The translations under genes were made by a program, and so were the position numbers. Shown in pieces: positions 1 to 21,500 of a stretch of 64,000 bases of DNA (its first letter is position 1; each line of letters starts with the position of its first letter). The notes under the pieces were generated by a model, which did not search any database, had not been told where the DNA came from, and was given only the letters and a program-made list of their open reading frames with translations. The stretch is taken from positions 31,397,288-31,461,287 of the forward strand of contig NC_092090.1 in NCBI RefSeq assembly GCF_045679555.1, in the 5' to 3' direction. This DNA is from Salvelinus alpinus. Its lineage: Eukaryota; Chordata; Actinopteri; Salmoniformes; Salmonidae.

Positions 1-6765
<6,765 letters not shown>

Positions 6766-7557
6766 GTCAAAGTCCTTTGATTGATATGTTTGAGTGAGAA
6801 TAAGTAAGGCAGTCCACTATTGCTGTAGCTGCTATGATATACCTATGAGTCTCTCACTCAAAGCACAAGGCGCCTCAGTATTTATGAACACTGAGTGGAA
6901 GGAGGGGGTAGGGATGGGGTGGGGGGAGGAGTATCACAACTATATGCCTAAATGTAACATGGTAATGGTTATACAACTAATCTCACATTAATGTCACACA
7001 CTGATGATTACAAAATATTCACTTTCATGAAGGGAATCAGTAGCCTTTAATAATGAGGCACTGTTGGTGTAGTTGTGATTGCTTGCTTGCTAATTGACAC
7101 GAGGGAAATGTAAGCCTATCATACAGCCTACACCAACAGCAAAACATCCCAGGTCTAAGGGTTTTCATATCGATGTCATATCATATACTGTACATAAACT
7201 ACATTTTTTTTAACAACACAATCCCAACTACTCATCCCTATAAAAATTTCAGCACCACAGCGTAATGGACAGTTTCCCCCATCTGGGCGGTTCTGCGGCT
7301 TCCAAAATAAGAGATCTATCTATACCGCACACACAAAACGTGACCTGTTGTAGACCTTGACATTTTCACATTTGTTTGGTATACAATTAGTCATTGTAGT
7401 CTTCCTCTTGTTCTCTTTTGAGTGTGGTTAGAGAATGTTTTGAAAGACACCTGTTGAGTAAAGACCACAGAAAATACCAAACCTGAATTTAACTAAGAGT
7501 ATATTAAATAGTGGTGACAGATACTCCTGCCCCGCTTCCCATTGTAGTCTAGGCCTA
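6766..7557 (-). promoter_or_regulatory. tph1 5' flank and probable promoter region
   Basis: DNA upstream of the tph1 first coding exon up to the Tc1 element at 7560. A CATAAATACT sequence on the minus strand at about 6878-6887, roughly 115 bases 5' of the ATG, is the only TATA-like candidate. There is no CpG-rich stretch. The transcription start cannot be fixed from sequence alone. Confidence 0.3.
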
Positions 7558-7559
7558 TA

Positions 7560-9141
7560 CAGTGCCTTTGGAAAGTATTCAGACCCCTTGACTTTTTCCA
7601 CATTTTGTTACTTTACAGTCTAATTCTAAAATTCATTCATTTTTTAAAAATCCTCGGCAATCTACACACAATACCCCATAATGACAAAGTGAAAACAGGT
7701 TTTTAGAAATTGTTGCACATTTATAAAAAAGGAAATACTTTATTTACATAAGTATTCAGACCCTTTGCTATGAGACTCGAAATTGAACTCAGCTGCATCC
7801 TGTTTCAGCTGCATCCTGTTTCCATTGATCATCCTTGAGATGTTTCTACAACTTGATTGGAGTCCACTTGTGGTAAATTCAATTGATTGGACATGATTTG
7901 GAAAGGCACACACTTGTCTATATAAGGTGCCACAATTGACAGTGCATATCAGAGCAAAAACCAAGCCATGAGGTCGAAGGAATTGTCTGTAGAGCGCCGA
8001 GACAGGATTGTGTCGACACACAGTTCTGGGGAAGCGTTCCAAAAAATGTCTGCAGCATTGAAGGTCCCCAAGAACACAGTGGCCTACATCATTCTTAAAT
8101 GGAAGAAGTTTGGAACCACCAAGACTCTTCCTAGAGTGGGCCAAACTGAGCAATCGGGGGAGAAGGGCCTTGTTCAGGGAGGTGACCAAGAACCCGGTGG
8201 TCACTATGACAGAGCACTAGAGTTCCTCTGTGGAAATGGGAGAACCTTCCAGAAAGACAACCATCTCTGCAGCACTCCACCAATCAGGCCTTTATGGTAG
8301 AGTGGCCAGACAGAAACTACTCCTCAGTAAAAGACTCTTGACAGCCCGCTTGGAGTTTGCTAAAACCATGAGAAACAAGATTCTCTGGTCTGATGAAACC
8401 AAGATTGAACTCTTTGGCCTGAATGCCAAGCGTCACATCTGGAGGAAACCTAGCACCATCCCTACGGTGAAGCATGGTGGTGGTAGCATCATATTGTTGT
8501 GAGGTTTTTTAGCGGCAGGTACTGGGAGACTAGTCGGGATCAAGGCAAAGATGAGCGAAGCAAAGTACAGAGAGATCCTTGATGAAAACCTGCTCCAGAG
8601 CGCTCAGGACCTCAGACTGGGGCGAAAGTTCACCTTCCAACAGGACAATGACCCTAATCACACAGCGAAGACAATGCAGGAGTGGCTTCAAGACAAGTCT
8701 CTGAATGTCCTTGAGTGGCCCAGCTAGAGCTCGGACTTGAACCCGATCGAACATCTCTGGAAAGACCTGAAGATAGCTGTGCAGCAACACTCTCCATCCA
8801 ACCTGACAGAGCTTGAAAGGAACTGCAGAGAGAAATGGAAGAAAATCCCAAAATACAGGTGTGCCAAGCTTGTAGCGTCATACCCAAGAAGACTCGAGGC
8901 TGTAATCGCTGTCAAAGGTGCGTCAACAAAGTACTGAGTGAAGGGTCTGAATACTTATGTAAACATGATATTTCTGTTTTTATATTTAATAGATCTTTTT
9001 TTTCTCTGAAAACCTGTTTTTGGATTGTCATTATGGGGTATTGTGTGTAGATTAATGAGGGGAAAAAACTATTGAATCAATTTTAGAATAAGGCTGTAAC
9101 GTAACAAAATGTGGAAAAATTCAAGGGGTCCGAATGCACTG
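7560..9141 (+). mobile_element. Tc1-like transposon, decayed transposase
   Basis: The left end CAGTGCCTTTGGAAAGTATT follows TA at 7558-7559. The right end is a shortened inverse (GGGGTCCGAATGCACTG), missing about 11 bases. Between them are recognisable transposase pieces: 7968-8150 (HTH start, MRSKELSVERRDRIV), 8370-8500 with [12 protein letters not shown] (first catalytic Asp), 8640-8660 (QDNDPNH, second Asp) and 8740-8935 (LNPIEHLWKDLK, third acidic residue). The frame breaks after 8150, and there are stops at 8502 and 8725. This is an inactive fossil. Confidence 0.93.
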
Positions 9142-11596
<2,455 letters not shown>

Positions 11597-12767
11597 TGTA
11601 TTTGGACAGTGAAGCTACAACTTTTAATTTAGCTCTGTACTCCAGCATTTCAGATTTGAGATCAAATATTATATTTGAGGTGACAGTACAAAATCACACC
11701 TTGTATTTTAGGGTATTTTAATACATACAGTGGGGTCTGACATTTTTGACAAAAAATAAATCTAGATATAATTTATATATATATTTCAAATACTGGGTAA
11801 ATAATGAGGAGATTATAGTATTTTATACTAATACGATTGCTCAGAGAAAGGGATTTTGTTCAACAAGTAATATTTTTTTTTCTCAAAAAGGTAGGGGTCA
11901 AAATTATTGACGCCTCTGTTTTCAATACCTCACCTTACTAGAACAACGGCACTGAGCCTTTTTATAAAATGTTTTATGAGTTGAACACATTGGGAAGGAT
12001 CTTAGACGTTTACTCCATACAGAATCCATCAAGATCTCTGATATCTTCCGTCTGCACTTATGGACTGCCCTCTTCAATTCAAACCACAGGATTTTAATGG
12101 GTTTCAAGATTGCGATGAGATGGCCATTGCAAAATGTCGATTTTGTGGAATTTGATGTGTGCTTGGTATGAATAATGATAAATATCATACCAAATATCAA
12201 GTTTTGTGGGCATGATCTTTGTGCATCTGTAACTTTCTAACTCATCATTATTCATTCACGATGCATTCATGATTATCAGTAATCATGGTAGCATCCACAT
12301 TAATAAAGAAGTGTTCAAGAACATATTATATTCTTATTTACAATAAAAGTGACTCCAAAATGACATATTACATTATTTACCATTCATTTCTATTGGGCAG
12401 AAAATAATCCGAAACACAACCAAAACAAGCTGCAAATGTATCCAACAAGTTTGTAGACACAAGCTTGATGTAGTCATTGCGTGCTAGGAAAATGAGACCA
12501 AATACTAAACCTTTGACTACATTTAATACACTAAAAGGGTAATTTGTCCAATTACTTCTGACACCTTCAAATGTGAGGACTAGAGACATAAAGTGCTGTA
12601 ATTTCTAAATGGTAAAACAGATATGTACTGTATATAAAATACCAACAAATAAAATGTGACATTCTGTGCTATTGCCTCATACTTTATAAAACATTTGATC
12701 TCAAATCCAAAATGCTGGAGTGTATAGCCAAATTAAACGTTTTAGCTTTACTGTCCAAATAAATACA
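11597..12767 (-). mobile_element. Tc1-like element with long inverted repeats and a transposase remnant
   Basis: About 80 bases at each end are inverted copies: left TGTATTTGGACAGTGAAGCT, right ACTGTCCAAATAAATACA, flanked by TA. On the minus strand near the left end (about 12165-11925) a frame with KHTSN and ILKPIKILWFELKRAVHK resembles the C-terminal DDE region of Tc1 transposases. The third acidic residue is replaced (PIK in place of PIE). The rest of the transposase is unrecognisable. A detached copy of the right end lies at about 44558-44665. Confidence 0.7.
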
Positions 12768-13516
12768 TAGCGGAGAGTCCATAGCTCTTGACTAAAACTG
12801 GGAAATATTGTCTTGACAAATAGAATAATAGGAACAGAATTCGGTAAAATGATGTACATTTACCCTACTATGCAAAGGTTTGAAAATTATATTTAATTGT
12901 TTGGTATAGTCCTAGATTCTTTGCTCTACATTGTCAATGTTTTTTGTATACTTCACGTGGGGAGGAGATGTTAATTAAAAAGACTGAGTGTATGCACCTC
13001 TCTTTCAGCAGGAGAGTGTCTTTTGTCAGAGCCCTTTTTGAAGAGTCTTCTATTATGGGGGAGGAAAGCTATGCTCACCCATCTGATTATCAGAATACAT
13101 GCTTTTCATCCTGTGCCTCTGCATCTATCACCCATGTGACAACCAGAATGAAGCTTATATTCTCCTCCTGTTTCCATTGGACCCTATTTGATAAACATTG
13201 AACACCTGTCTGTCACCTTTATATAAGAAGTAGACTCAATCAAAGGTTAAGAAATAATTCTAAGTGTAAAAAAACATGTTTGCCATCTGTCTAAACCAGA
13301 TTACACAATAAGCATGCAAATCACTGTTCCATGAACATGGTGTAATTATAGGACTGTTGACACTAGATATGCAGTATGAGTCGACTTCGGAAAATACGTA
13401 GAGGGACCTAATTGAAGTGCACCGTATTTGTCACTGATGTTGGAATGACTGATGAGGTGATGAGTCTGGGTTGATGGGCCAGGGAGGATCTCATGTAGTG
13501 ATGTACGCTACATGTA
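12768..13516. other. intergenic DNA, no feature seen
   Basis: No recognisable gene or repeat boundary. The 85-codon frame at 12944-13201 shows no known domain. Confidence 0.45.
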
Positions 13517-15136
<1,620 letters not shown>

Positions 15137-16029
15137 TATACATTTGTATGCAATAATTGACTATCTAGAGAAAATCTGTATCAGTCACCTGGACAATATT
15201 TCCCATCTACTGTAAGAGCTGCGTCTTGTCTCGCCATAACTGTTTTCCATGAAAACAGTTCAGCCATGGCTGAACCACGTGAAAGCAGGAAGACAGGTTT
15301 GATGCAGGAAGGCAGTGGGCAAACATGTGCAGTCAAGAGAGTGGACATGATGAGAAAATATGAATGCATGGTTCAATGGAAATTCAGGCTGTCAGGTCCA
15401 CTTTGTGCAAGACATGGATCCACAGGATGAATGACAGCTAAAGGAAAGCTCTGGGGCAACAGTGAACGAGAAGTCAAATCATATTAACTGTATGGCCATG
15501 AACCTGACGGTGGGCGTTTGATTCAGTCTCTCTTCCGTCCATGCTTTAGGTAGAGGAACAGAGATAGGCCCTACCACTGTCTCTAATTTTAAGACTGCAT
15601 CATCATTCATGATACTAAGCATGATACAACTGCCCCCAGCCCCCACCCAAAGAGTTTGTGTTTGCATGCAACCATAGACTCTATATAACAACAAGCCTTT
15701 GCGAATTCCAAAAGTGGCGACAGCAGCACCACCATGTGAAAGACCAAGGAAACATTTTTTAAATCTCAACATGGGTACAAGTTTCACACATGATGAAACT
15801 GGTTGAAAATTCTCTCTCTGTACTGAATAGGCCTGCAAGATACGAAAGGGATAACTTGCACATAGATTGTAGTACCAAGCGGGCAAAATGACAGAATCCA
15901 CACATGATAAAGTGACATGTATCTGTGTTTATCCATCAATTTGTTGTTGTTGTCTCTCTCTCTCTGTCTGTCTGTCTGCTAGATTATACTGACTAAAAGT
16001 ATTTCTGAAACAGAATTCACCATGCATCA
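15137..16029. other. intergenic DNA, no supported feature
   Basis: A 140-codon minus-strand frame (15901-15479) exists. It has no domain, no splice context and no family resemblance that I can see, so it is not called. Confidence 0.5.
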
Positions 16030-16513
16030 TGTGGCGTACAGCAGGTCAGCCACCAGGGGGAGACTCGTCAAGGACTGGTGACAGACGGAGTATACATCAC
16101 GAGGCGATGGCTCCATCTGCTGGACGTGCCAGGTCTCGACGGGCTCTCCGGCCAGGACTAATTGGGGCTGATTGGGAGTTGGTGAGTAATCAAGGGCTGA
16201 TTTCTCACCAGCTGTACAAGTCCCATAAAGCTGCCAGAAGAGCAGCACACAGGGAAGAGAGTGGGGGAAGAAAGGACACCCGTATAGTTGGGGGCGGTTG
16301 CAGACGAAACAGGAGTGAGTTCAGTTTTTGATCCCCACAGGATACAACAAGACCCGGAGCCAAGAAGACGGTATCCCGGAGAGGGTCTCATCGGAGAGAC
16401 ATATTCTTTTCTTTTGAACTATTATTTTAATAAACACCTTTGAAACTGAGCTAATCCTACTCTCCGTGTCTGATCTGTGTAAACGTTTTGACCCAACCCC
16501 CTGGTCTGCCACA
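16030..16513 (+). mobile_element. solo LTR, 484 bp, 4-bp target duplication ATCA
   Basis: Begins TGTGGCGTAC and ends TCTGCCACA, so the terminal bases are inverted (TGTGGC/GCCACA). ATCA lies directly outside both ends (16026-16029, 16514-16517). AATAAA at about 16430 fits an LTR polyadenylation signal, followed by a short R/U5-like tail. No internal retroelement coding is attached. It is unrelated in sequence to the TGTCACG LTRs at 4994 and 51960. Confidence 0.78.
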
Positions 16514-16769
16514 ATCATTAACAACACCACTCACTGTACTTGAAATGAGTGGCCTACTGCACCACTTTTCACACCCTGGGAATCTTGGAGTTGGCTCATT
16601 CACTATAAAAATTCCTGTCCTCTGATGTTTACACATCCTGAGGTCTCTACTGGGCATGTCTCACTGAGGTAAAGACAGATTCAGGTTGGATCTTCGACAG
16701 ATATTTGCCTGTAGTTTTCCTTACATTCACCAACAGCAGTTAGGGACTGTCAACATAGTGACAAATCCA

Positions 16770-18300
16770 ATTTTTCAAATTTCAATAGCTCTTTAACCAT
16801 TACTCCTAAAATTTCAAAACTGCCATCAGATTATCTAGAACCATAGACACGCATTGCACACACTGTTTTGTTGGTTTACATCTCACACAATTTTAAATTA
16901 TTTAAATTTGTAATTCAATAGCGCCTTGGTCATGTGACCCACACCTCAAACAAGGTTCATAATGTACACTCAGTGGGCCTACACATTGCACACCCTTTTG
17001 TCTGTCCATTTGCATCTCATGAGAATTTTTTTAAGATTCAAATTTCAATAGCTCCTTAGTCTTATGACCTACAGCCCTCAAACTACTTTCAGAATATCCA
17101 CTGAGCAGCCTTCTATGTAGCACAACCTTTTGTTTGTCCATTTTCATCTCACAAGATTTTACATAAATGTTCAATGTTTTTTAACGTTTCTAATTTCAGT
17201 AGCTCCTTGGTCACGTGACCTACAACCCTCAAACTACTTTCAGAACATCCAGTCACTAGCCTTATATATTGCACACCCTTTAGTTCATCCATTTTCATCT
17301 CAGGTGACTTTACACACATTTTTATATGTTTTTCATTGTTTTTAATTTCAATAGCTCTCTGCCTTCCCTTGGCGCGGGGTTCTTGGCCGGGAGGGTGGCT
17401 TCGGGTCCCGCCAAGCTCTGTTCCCCGCATCTCCATGTCGCCTGGGTTGCACCCGACCGGCTACACCCCCCCTTTTCCCATTAGGCACAGCCGCATGGTA
17501 CACCTGTGTCGGCCGTGTCCGAAGGGGATCGGGGGTTCCTGGTGAACCGGGTCTTCCCGCCTCGGTATCCAACATCAAGCGCTTGGGTCTCGCCCAGGAC
17601 CCTTGCGCGGCTCTGGGTACCTAGCCAACCGTTCTGCGTCCCGGCGCAGGCAGGGGTTTAATGTCTCCCCTCCCGTCGCTCCAGCGGTGGCGGAGCGCCC
17701 GGACGCTTTCATTTCAATCTCAAACCTTTTTGCTCAGTGAACTGTGGCCTTTCGTGGGTGGGGGAAAGAAAAAACTAATGGGTGTGCAATGTGTAGGCCC
17801 ACTGAGTGTACATTCTGAACCTTGTTTGAAGTCATTGGGTCACACGACCAAGGAGCTATTGAAATTCTAAAGTTGACAAAATTCATGTGAATCACCTGAA
17901 ATGAAAATGGACATACTAAAGGGTGTGCAATGTGTTGGCCCACTGAGTGTACATTCTGAACCTTGTTTGAGGTCATTGGGTCACATGACCAAGGAGCTAC
18001 TGAAATGAGAAAGTTTGAAAAATTTGTGTAAAAACATGTGAGATGAAAATTGACAAACCAAGGGGTGTGCAATATAGAAGGGTAGTCAGTGGACATTCTG
18101 AACCTTGTTTGAGTCCAGTAGGTGACATGACCAAGGAGCTATTGAAATGTTTAATTTTGAAAAATTCATGTAAAATCGAGTGAGATGAAAATTGACAACT
18201 AAAGGGCGTGCAATATAGAAGGGTAGTCAGTGGACATTCTGAAACTTGGTTGAGGTCAGTAGGTCACATGACCAAGGAGCTATTGAAATTCGAATGTAAA
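16770..18300. repeat. inverted array of ~130-bp repeats around a GC-rich core
   Basis: The left arm (16770-17358) has four units reading like CAATAGCTCCTTGGTCA...CACACCCTTT, plus a truncated fifth that stops at the core. The right arm (17772-18300) has about four units in reverse orientation (GGGTGTGCAAT...ACCAAGGAGCTATTGAAAT). Units within an arm are about 130-150 bases apart and diverged. The arms could form a large cruciform or snap-back transcript. The inner boundary on the left falls inside a unit, suggesting that the core was inserted or captured. Confidence 0.82.
17359..17745. other. GC- and CpG-rich island at the palindrome centre, possible rDNA spacer fragment
   Basis: Composition changes abruptly at both edges from AT-rich to strongly GC/CpG-rich (GGCGCGGGGTTCTTGGCCGG; GTCCCGGCGCAGGCAGG). 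There is no sustained coding frame with family resemblance. The text has the look of ribosomal internal transcribed spacer, but I cannot confirm that without a search. The alternative is a CpG island used by ap2a2, whose ATG is about 850 bases downstream. Confidence 0.45.
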
Positions 18301-18591
18301 AAAAGGTTGTACTTTGTTTACGCTCCCTAACTAATTAAACTAGGAATACAAAATGCTGCTCATATTTCCACATGTTTATTAGCTTTGGAAAGCGAATTCG
18401 TGTCCAAATCGTGAAAATAAGACATGTGCAATGTGCGCAATTTTTCCAACATCATGACACTTATTTGGAGTCTGTGGCTCAAGTGACCCCGCCTCTTTAA
18501 CAAAAACCTACTCCCGAACAACTGAAATAAAGTGTATTTAAGGTCTGACTGCAGAGAATAGGCTAACAAATAAAATATCGCGTGGAACAAA
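18301..18591 (+). promoter_or_regulatory. ap2a2 immediate 5' flank
   Basis: The region between the inverted array and the ap2a2 ATG. A TATTTAAGG sequence at about 18534-18542 lies roughly 55 bases before the start codon and is the best core-promoter candidate. The first exon may instead start further upstream. The ATG context is AACAAAATGC. Confidence 0.3.
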
Positions 18592-21500
18592 ATGCCTGCA
18601 GTCTCTAAAGGAGATGGAATGCGTGGCCTTGCTGTGTTTATATCGGACATTAGGAACTGTGAGTAGATGATGTTGACTTGCTGATTAGCAAGCTACAGTT
18701 CATTTGGGAGGAATGCAAGGCTAGGTATGAAACAAGCTATCCCATGTAAAGGCACAAGCGCCTCATGTTTAACTAGTTAGGTACTTAATTAACAAAACAA
18801 AATATCGTGTGGGTAGTTCGTTAATTACCTAGTAAATAGCTAACCTGCCAAAGCAGTTAACGGTAATGTAGTTAACAGAGTTAACAGTTAGCTAGCAAAC
18901 TAACGTTAGCCATTATAGCTAGCCAACGTTAGCTAGAGATTGAAGCAAAAATAGCCCGCAAAGAAACTATGTTTCCTAAACAAACGTCCAGTCTGTGAAA
19001 TAAAGGTAAATAGCTAGCTACAGACAGCAAATGCAATCTTTTACTGTACTAGTTATACTTAACTAGCTGTTTTAATGTCACGCTAGGCTAGTTAGTTTAG
19101 CAAACTAGCCAATGGGCGTGGTTCACAGAGTCAGGAAATTAAAACAATTATGGTGACATTCATCATTTTGGCTGGCTGGTGTTACGCCGTTGTAGATTGA
19201 TCATTTGCACATTTGGTGCTGGGTATATCTGTAATCTAGTAGGAAACTAGTTACCTCTACAAATGTTGACTAGCTAGCTAATTAAGATACATTTTCTCTC
19301 TAGCAACTATCATCATGCTCTGTCTATGAATGAGTGCGTATTTCTCCGACAATAACAATACTAGTAGCTGGATTGCTTATACTACCATCAAGAAACCCAG
19401 CTGCAGTGCAGGGTTTTGTGGTGGTGGGACTGGGAACTTTCACCTAGACTAGAGCCATGGAAGTCTAAATGTGCTCTGTGAGCAAATTAATCTATTTAGA
19501 GCACTAGTTTCCCTGCGTAAATCCATAGCAGAGACAGTGAAGGTTATCAACGTTCCATAACTTCAATGTAGGTGTGAATGAGGCATGCTACAGATCCATG
19601 CAGAAAAACTGATCCTAAACCGTAGGTCTGGGTCTGATCCTCCCGACCCAGGTATGCTCTCCTGACCTAAATCCATGCCGTAATTTAGACATCTTACTTA
19701 CTACTAAGACCATTGCTCCTGAAAGGGATCCAATTTGTTTCCTGGCCTCACCTCCCTAGTTCATGGTGCATAGGCACATCAATACACATACTTTGCAGAA
19801 AATAAAATAAACAATCAATAATTTAGCCCAGTCTGAGTACTGTGGTACAGCCAAACTGTTCCATTCCACAAGTGCTGTTCAGGCTTGCATACAGGTGCAT
19901 ATGGCCCATACAGGTGACATTGAACATATAACATGTTTTATTTTCCATTTCAGGTAAAAGTAAAGAAGCAGAGATCAAGAGAATTAACAAAGAGTTGGCC
20001 AACATCCGCTCAAAATTTAAAGGTAAGCCAAGCAAAATCCCTTTAAATCTAGGTGTGAACACACTTTGGTGTCTGATGGTTCCACATAGTTTGTGGACAC
20101 GGACACTAGTCATTTAGCTTATTAACAGTGCCCTCACAGGAGATCACCATGCAGCTATGCTAAATGTTCTCTACCACCTGTTCCATCTAGCCTAAAATAA
20201 GTCAGCTGTTCCAAAGTGAAAATCGATATTGGCATCTCTAACATCAGGTGACTTTTGTTTTGGTTGCTAGAAAACATGTAGTGCCTATCTGCAAAGTTGC
20301 TTTTGAGGGGCTTATGAGCCAGCTCATTTTTATCACGTAACAACACATTTGTATGGAAAGGCTTGCCTTCCAAACTGATGGAGTACTTAGGCTACCACTG
20401 AGGCAGGCTATTTGGTAAAAGAACGACTGCACCCAAAAAGCAACTTCTTATTTTAAAATGTATTCTAGTGTCAAAATGTATTACATTGCAAATAGGATAC
20501 TTTTGGTCATAAAGTCAGTCTTGTCCTAAACTGAGATTTGTGAGATGATAGTAAAAAAATATATGTCATGGAATGAAGGGTACTGTAACAGTTTTCTGTG
20601 GGTTGGGTTTATTTTAATCCTGCCCACAGCTGGCAGCACCCAAGTAGGCTAATCATAAATTTGGAGCACAGCTGCACATGACCCAATTGTAACACCCATG
20701 GTCAATTTATAAAATATTGTCCCATTTACATTGTATAATTTATTGATGGTCCCTAACTATCCCCAGAGATAGGCTATATTAAAGTTCAGTGAGGTAGGGA
20801 GAAGCTAAAGGGCTTAGCTGAACAGGGAGAGTTGTTGAGTCAACTGTTCTGTCAGGAAACTGAGGGGGGCACAGTATGTTAGCAGGCTGGAATCCTTTCC
20901 CTTGTTTCCCGGGGAACTTCCTGTGGAGCTCTACAGAAAATCTCTTTCTTGCTGTTCCTCTCTCTTCCTCTCTCCATACACACATTATTAAAGGTTTTAT
21001 GATTGTGATGTAAACATGTTTATCTTACTTTGAACCAGATAATACTTAGTTTATGCAGAAAGTTCAGAAAATAGAAAATTATAGCCTTAGAGAAACTCCT
21101 TATGCATTGTCCAGCTAATCCTTAATGTAGAGCCCCTCCTAATCTCTCTCACGGGACATCGTCCCACACACAGTGGAGGTGGGGTTCCAGACAGGGGTGG
21201 GGGCTCCATTAAACTCCCACTTTCAGAATGCTGTTGCAGCTCTTCAAGCTATAATGTGCATTGGTCTGCGTTTGGAAGTGCACTTCCAGGTTTCCTGTAA
21301 GCGGCATTGGACTTTATTTATTTGAGCAATGTTCTGAATCCGTCATTATTTTCATTGCACAGCTGCACTCATTTAGCCTCCTACCATTTGCCCTCTTTCA
21401 CCAAGGTGAAAAAAGTGCTGCACTCAGCTTCCTGTCTTGTGCTGCTGACTCACCATCTCCTCAACTACAGTCAGTTGTGGGGTTGATTTAACTAGCAACA

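Noticed and set aside
15479..15901. 140-codon minus-strand open frame
   Set aside because: No domain, no splice context and no supporting composition; chance open frame in intergenic DNA.
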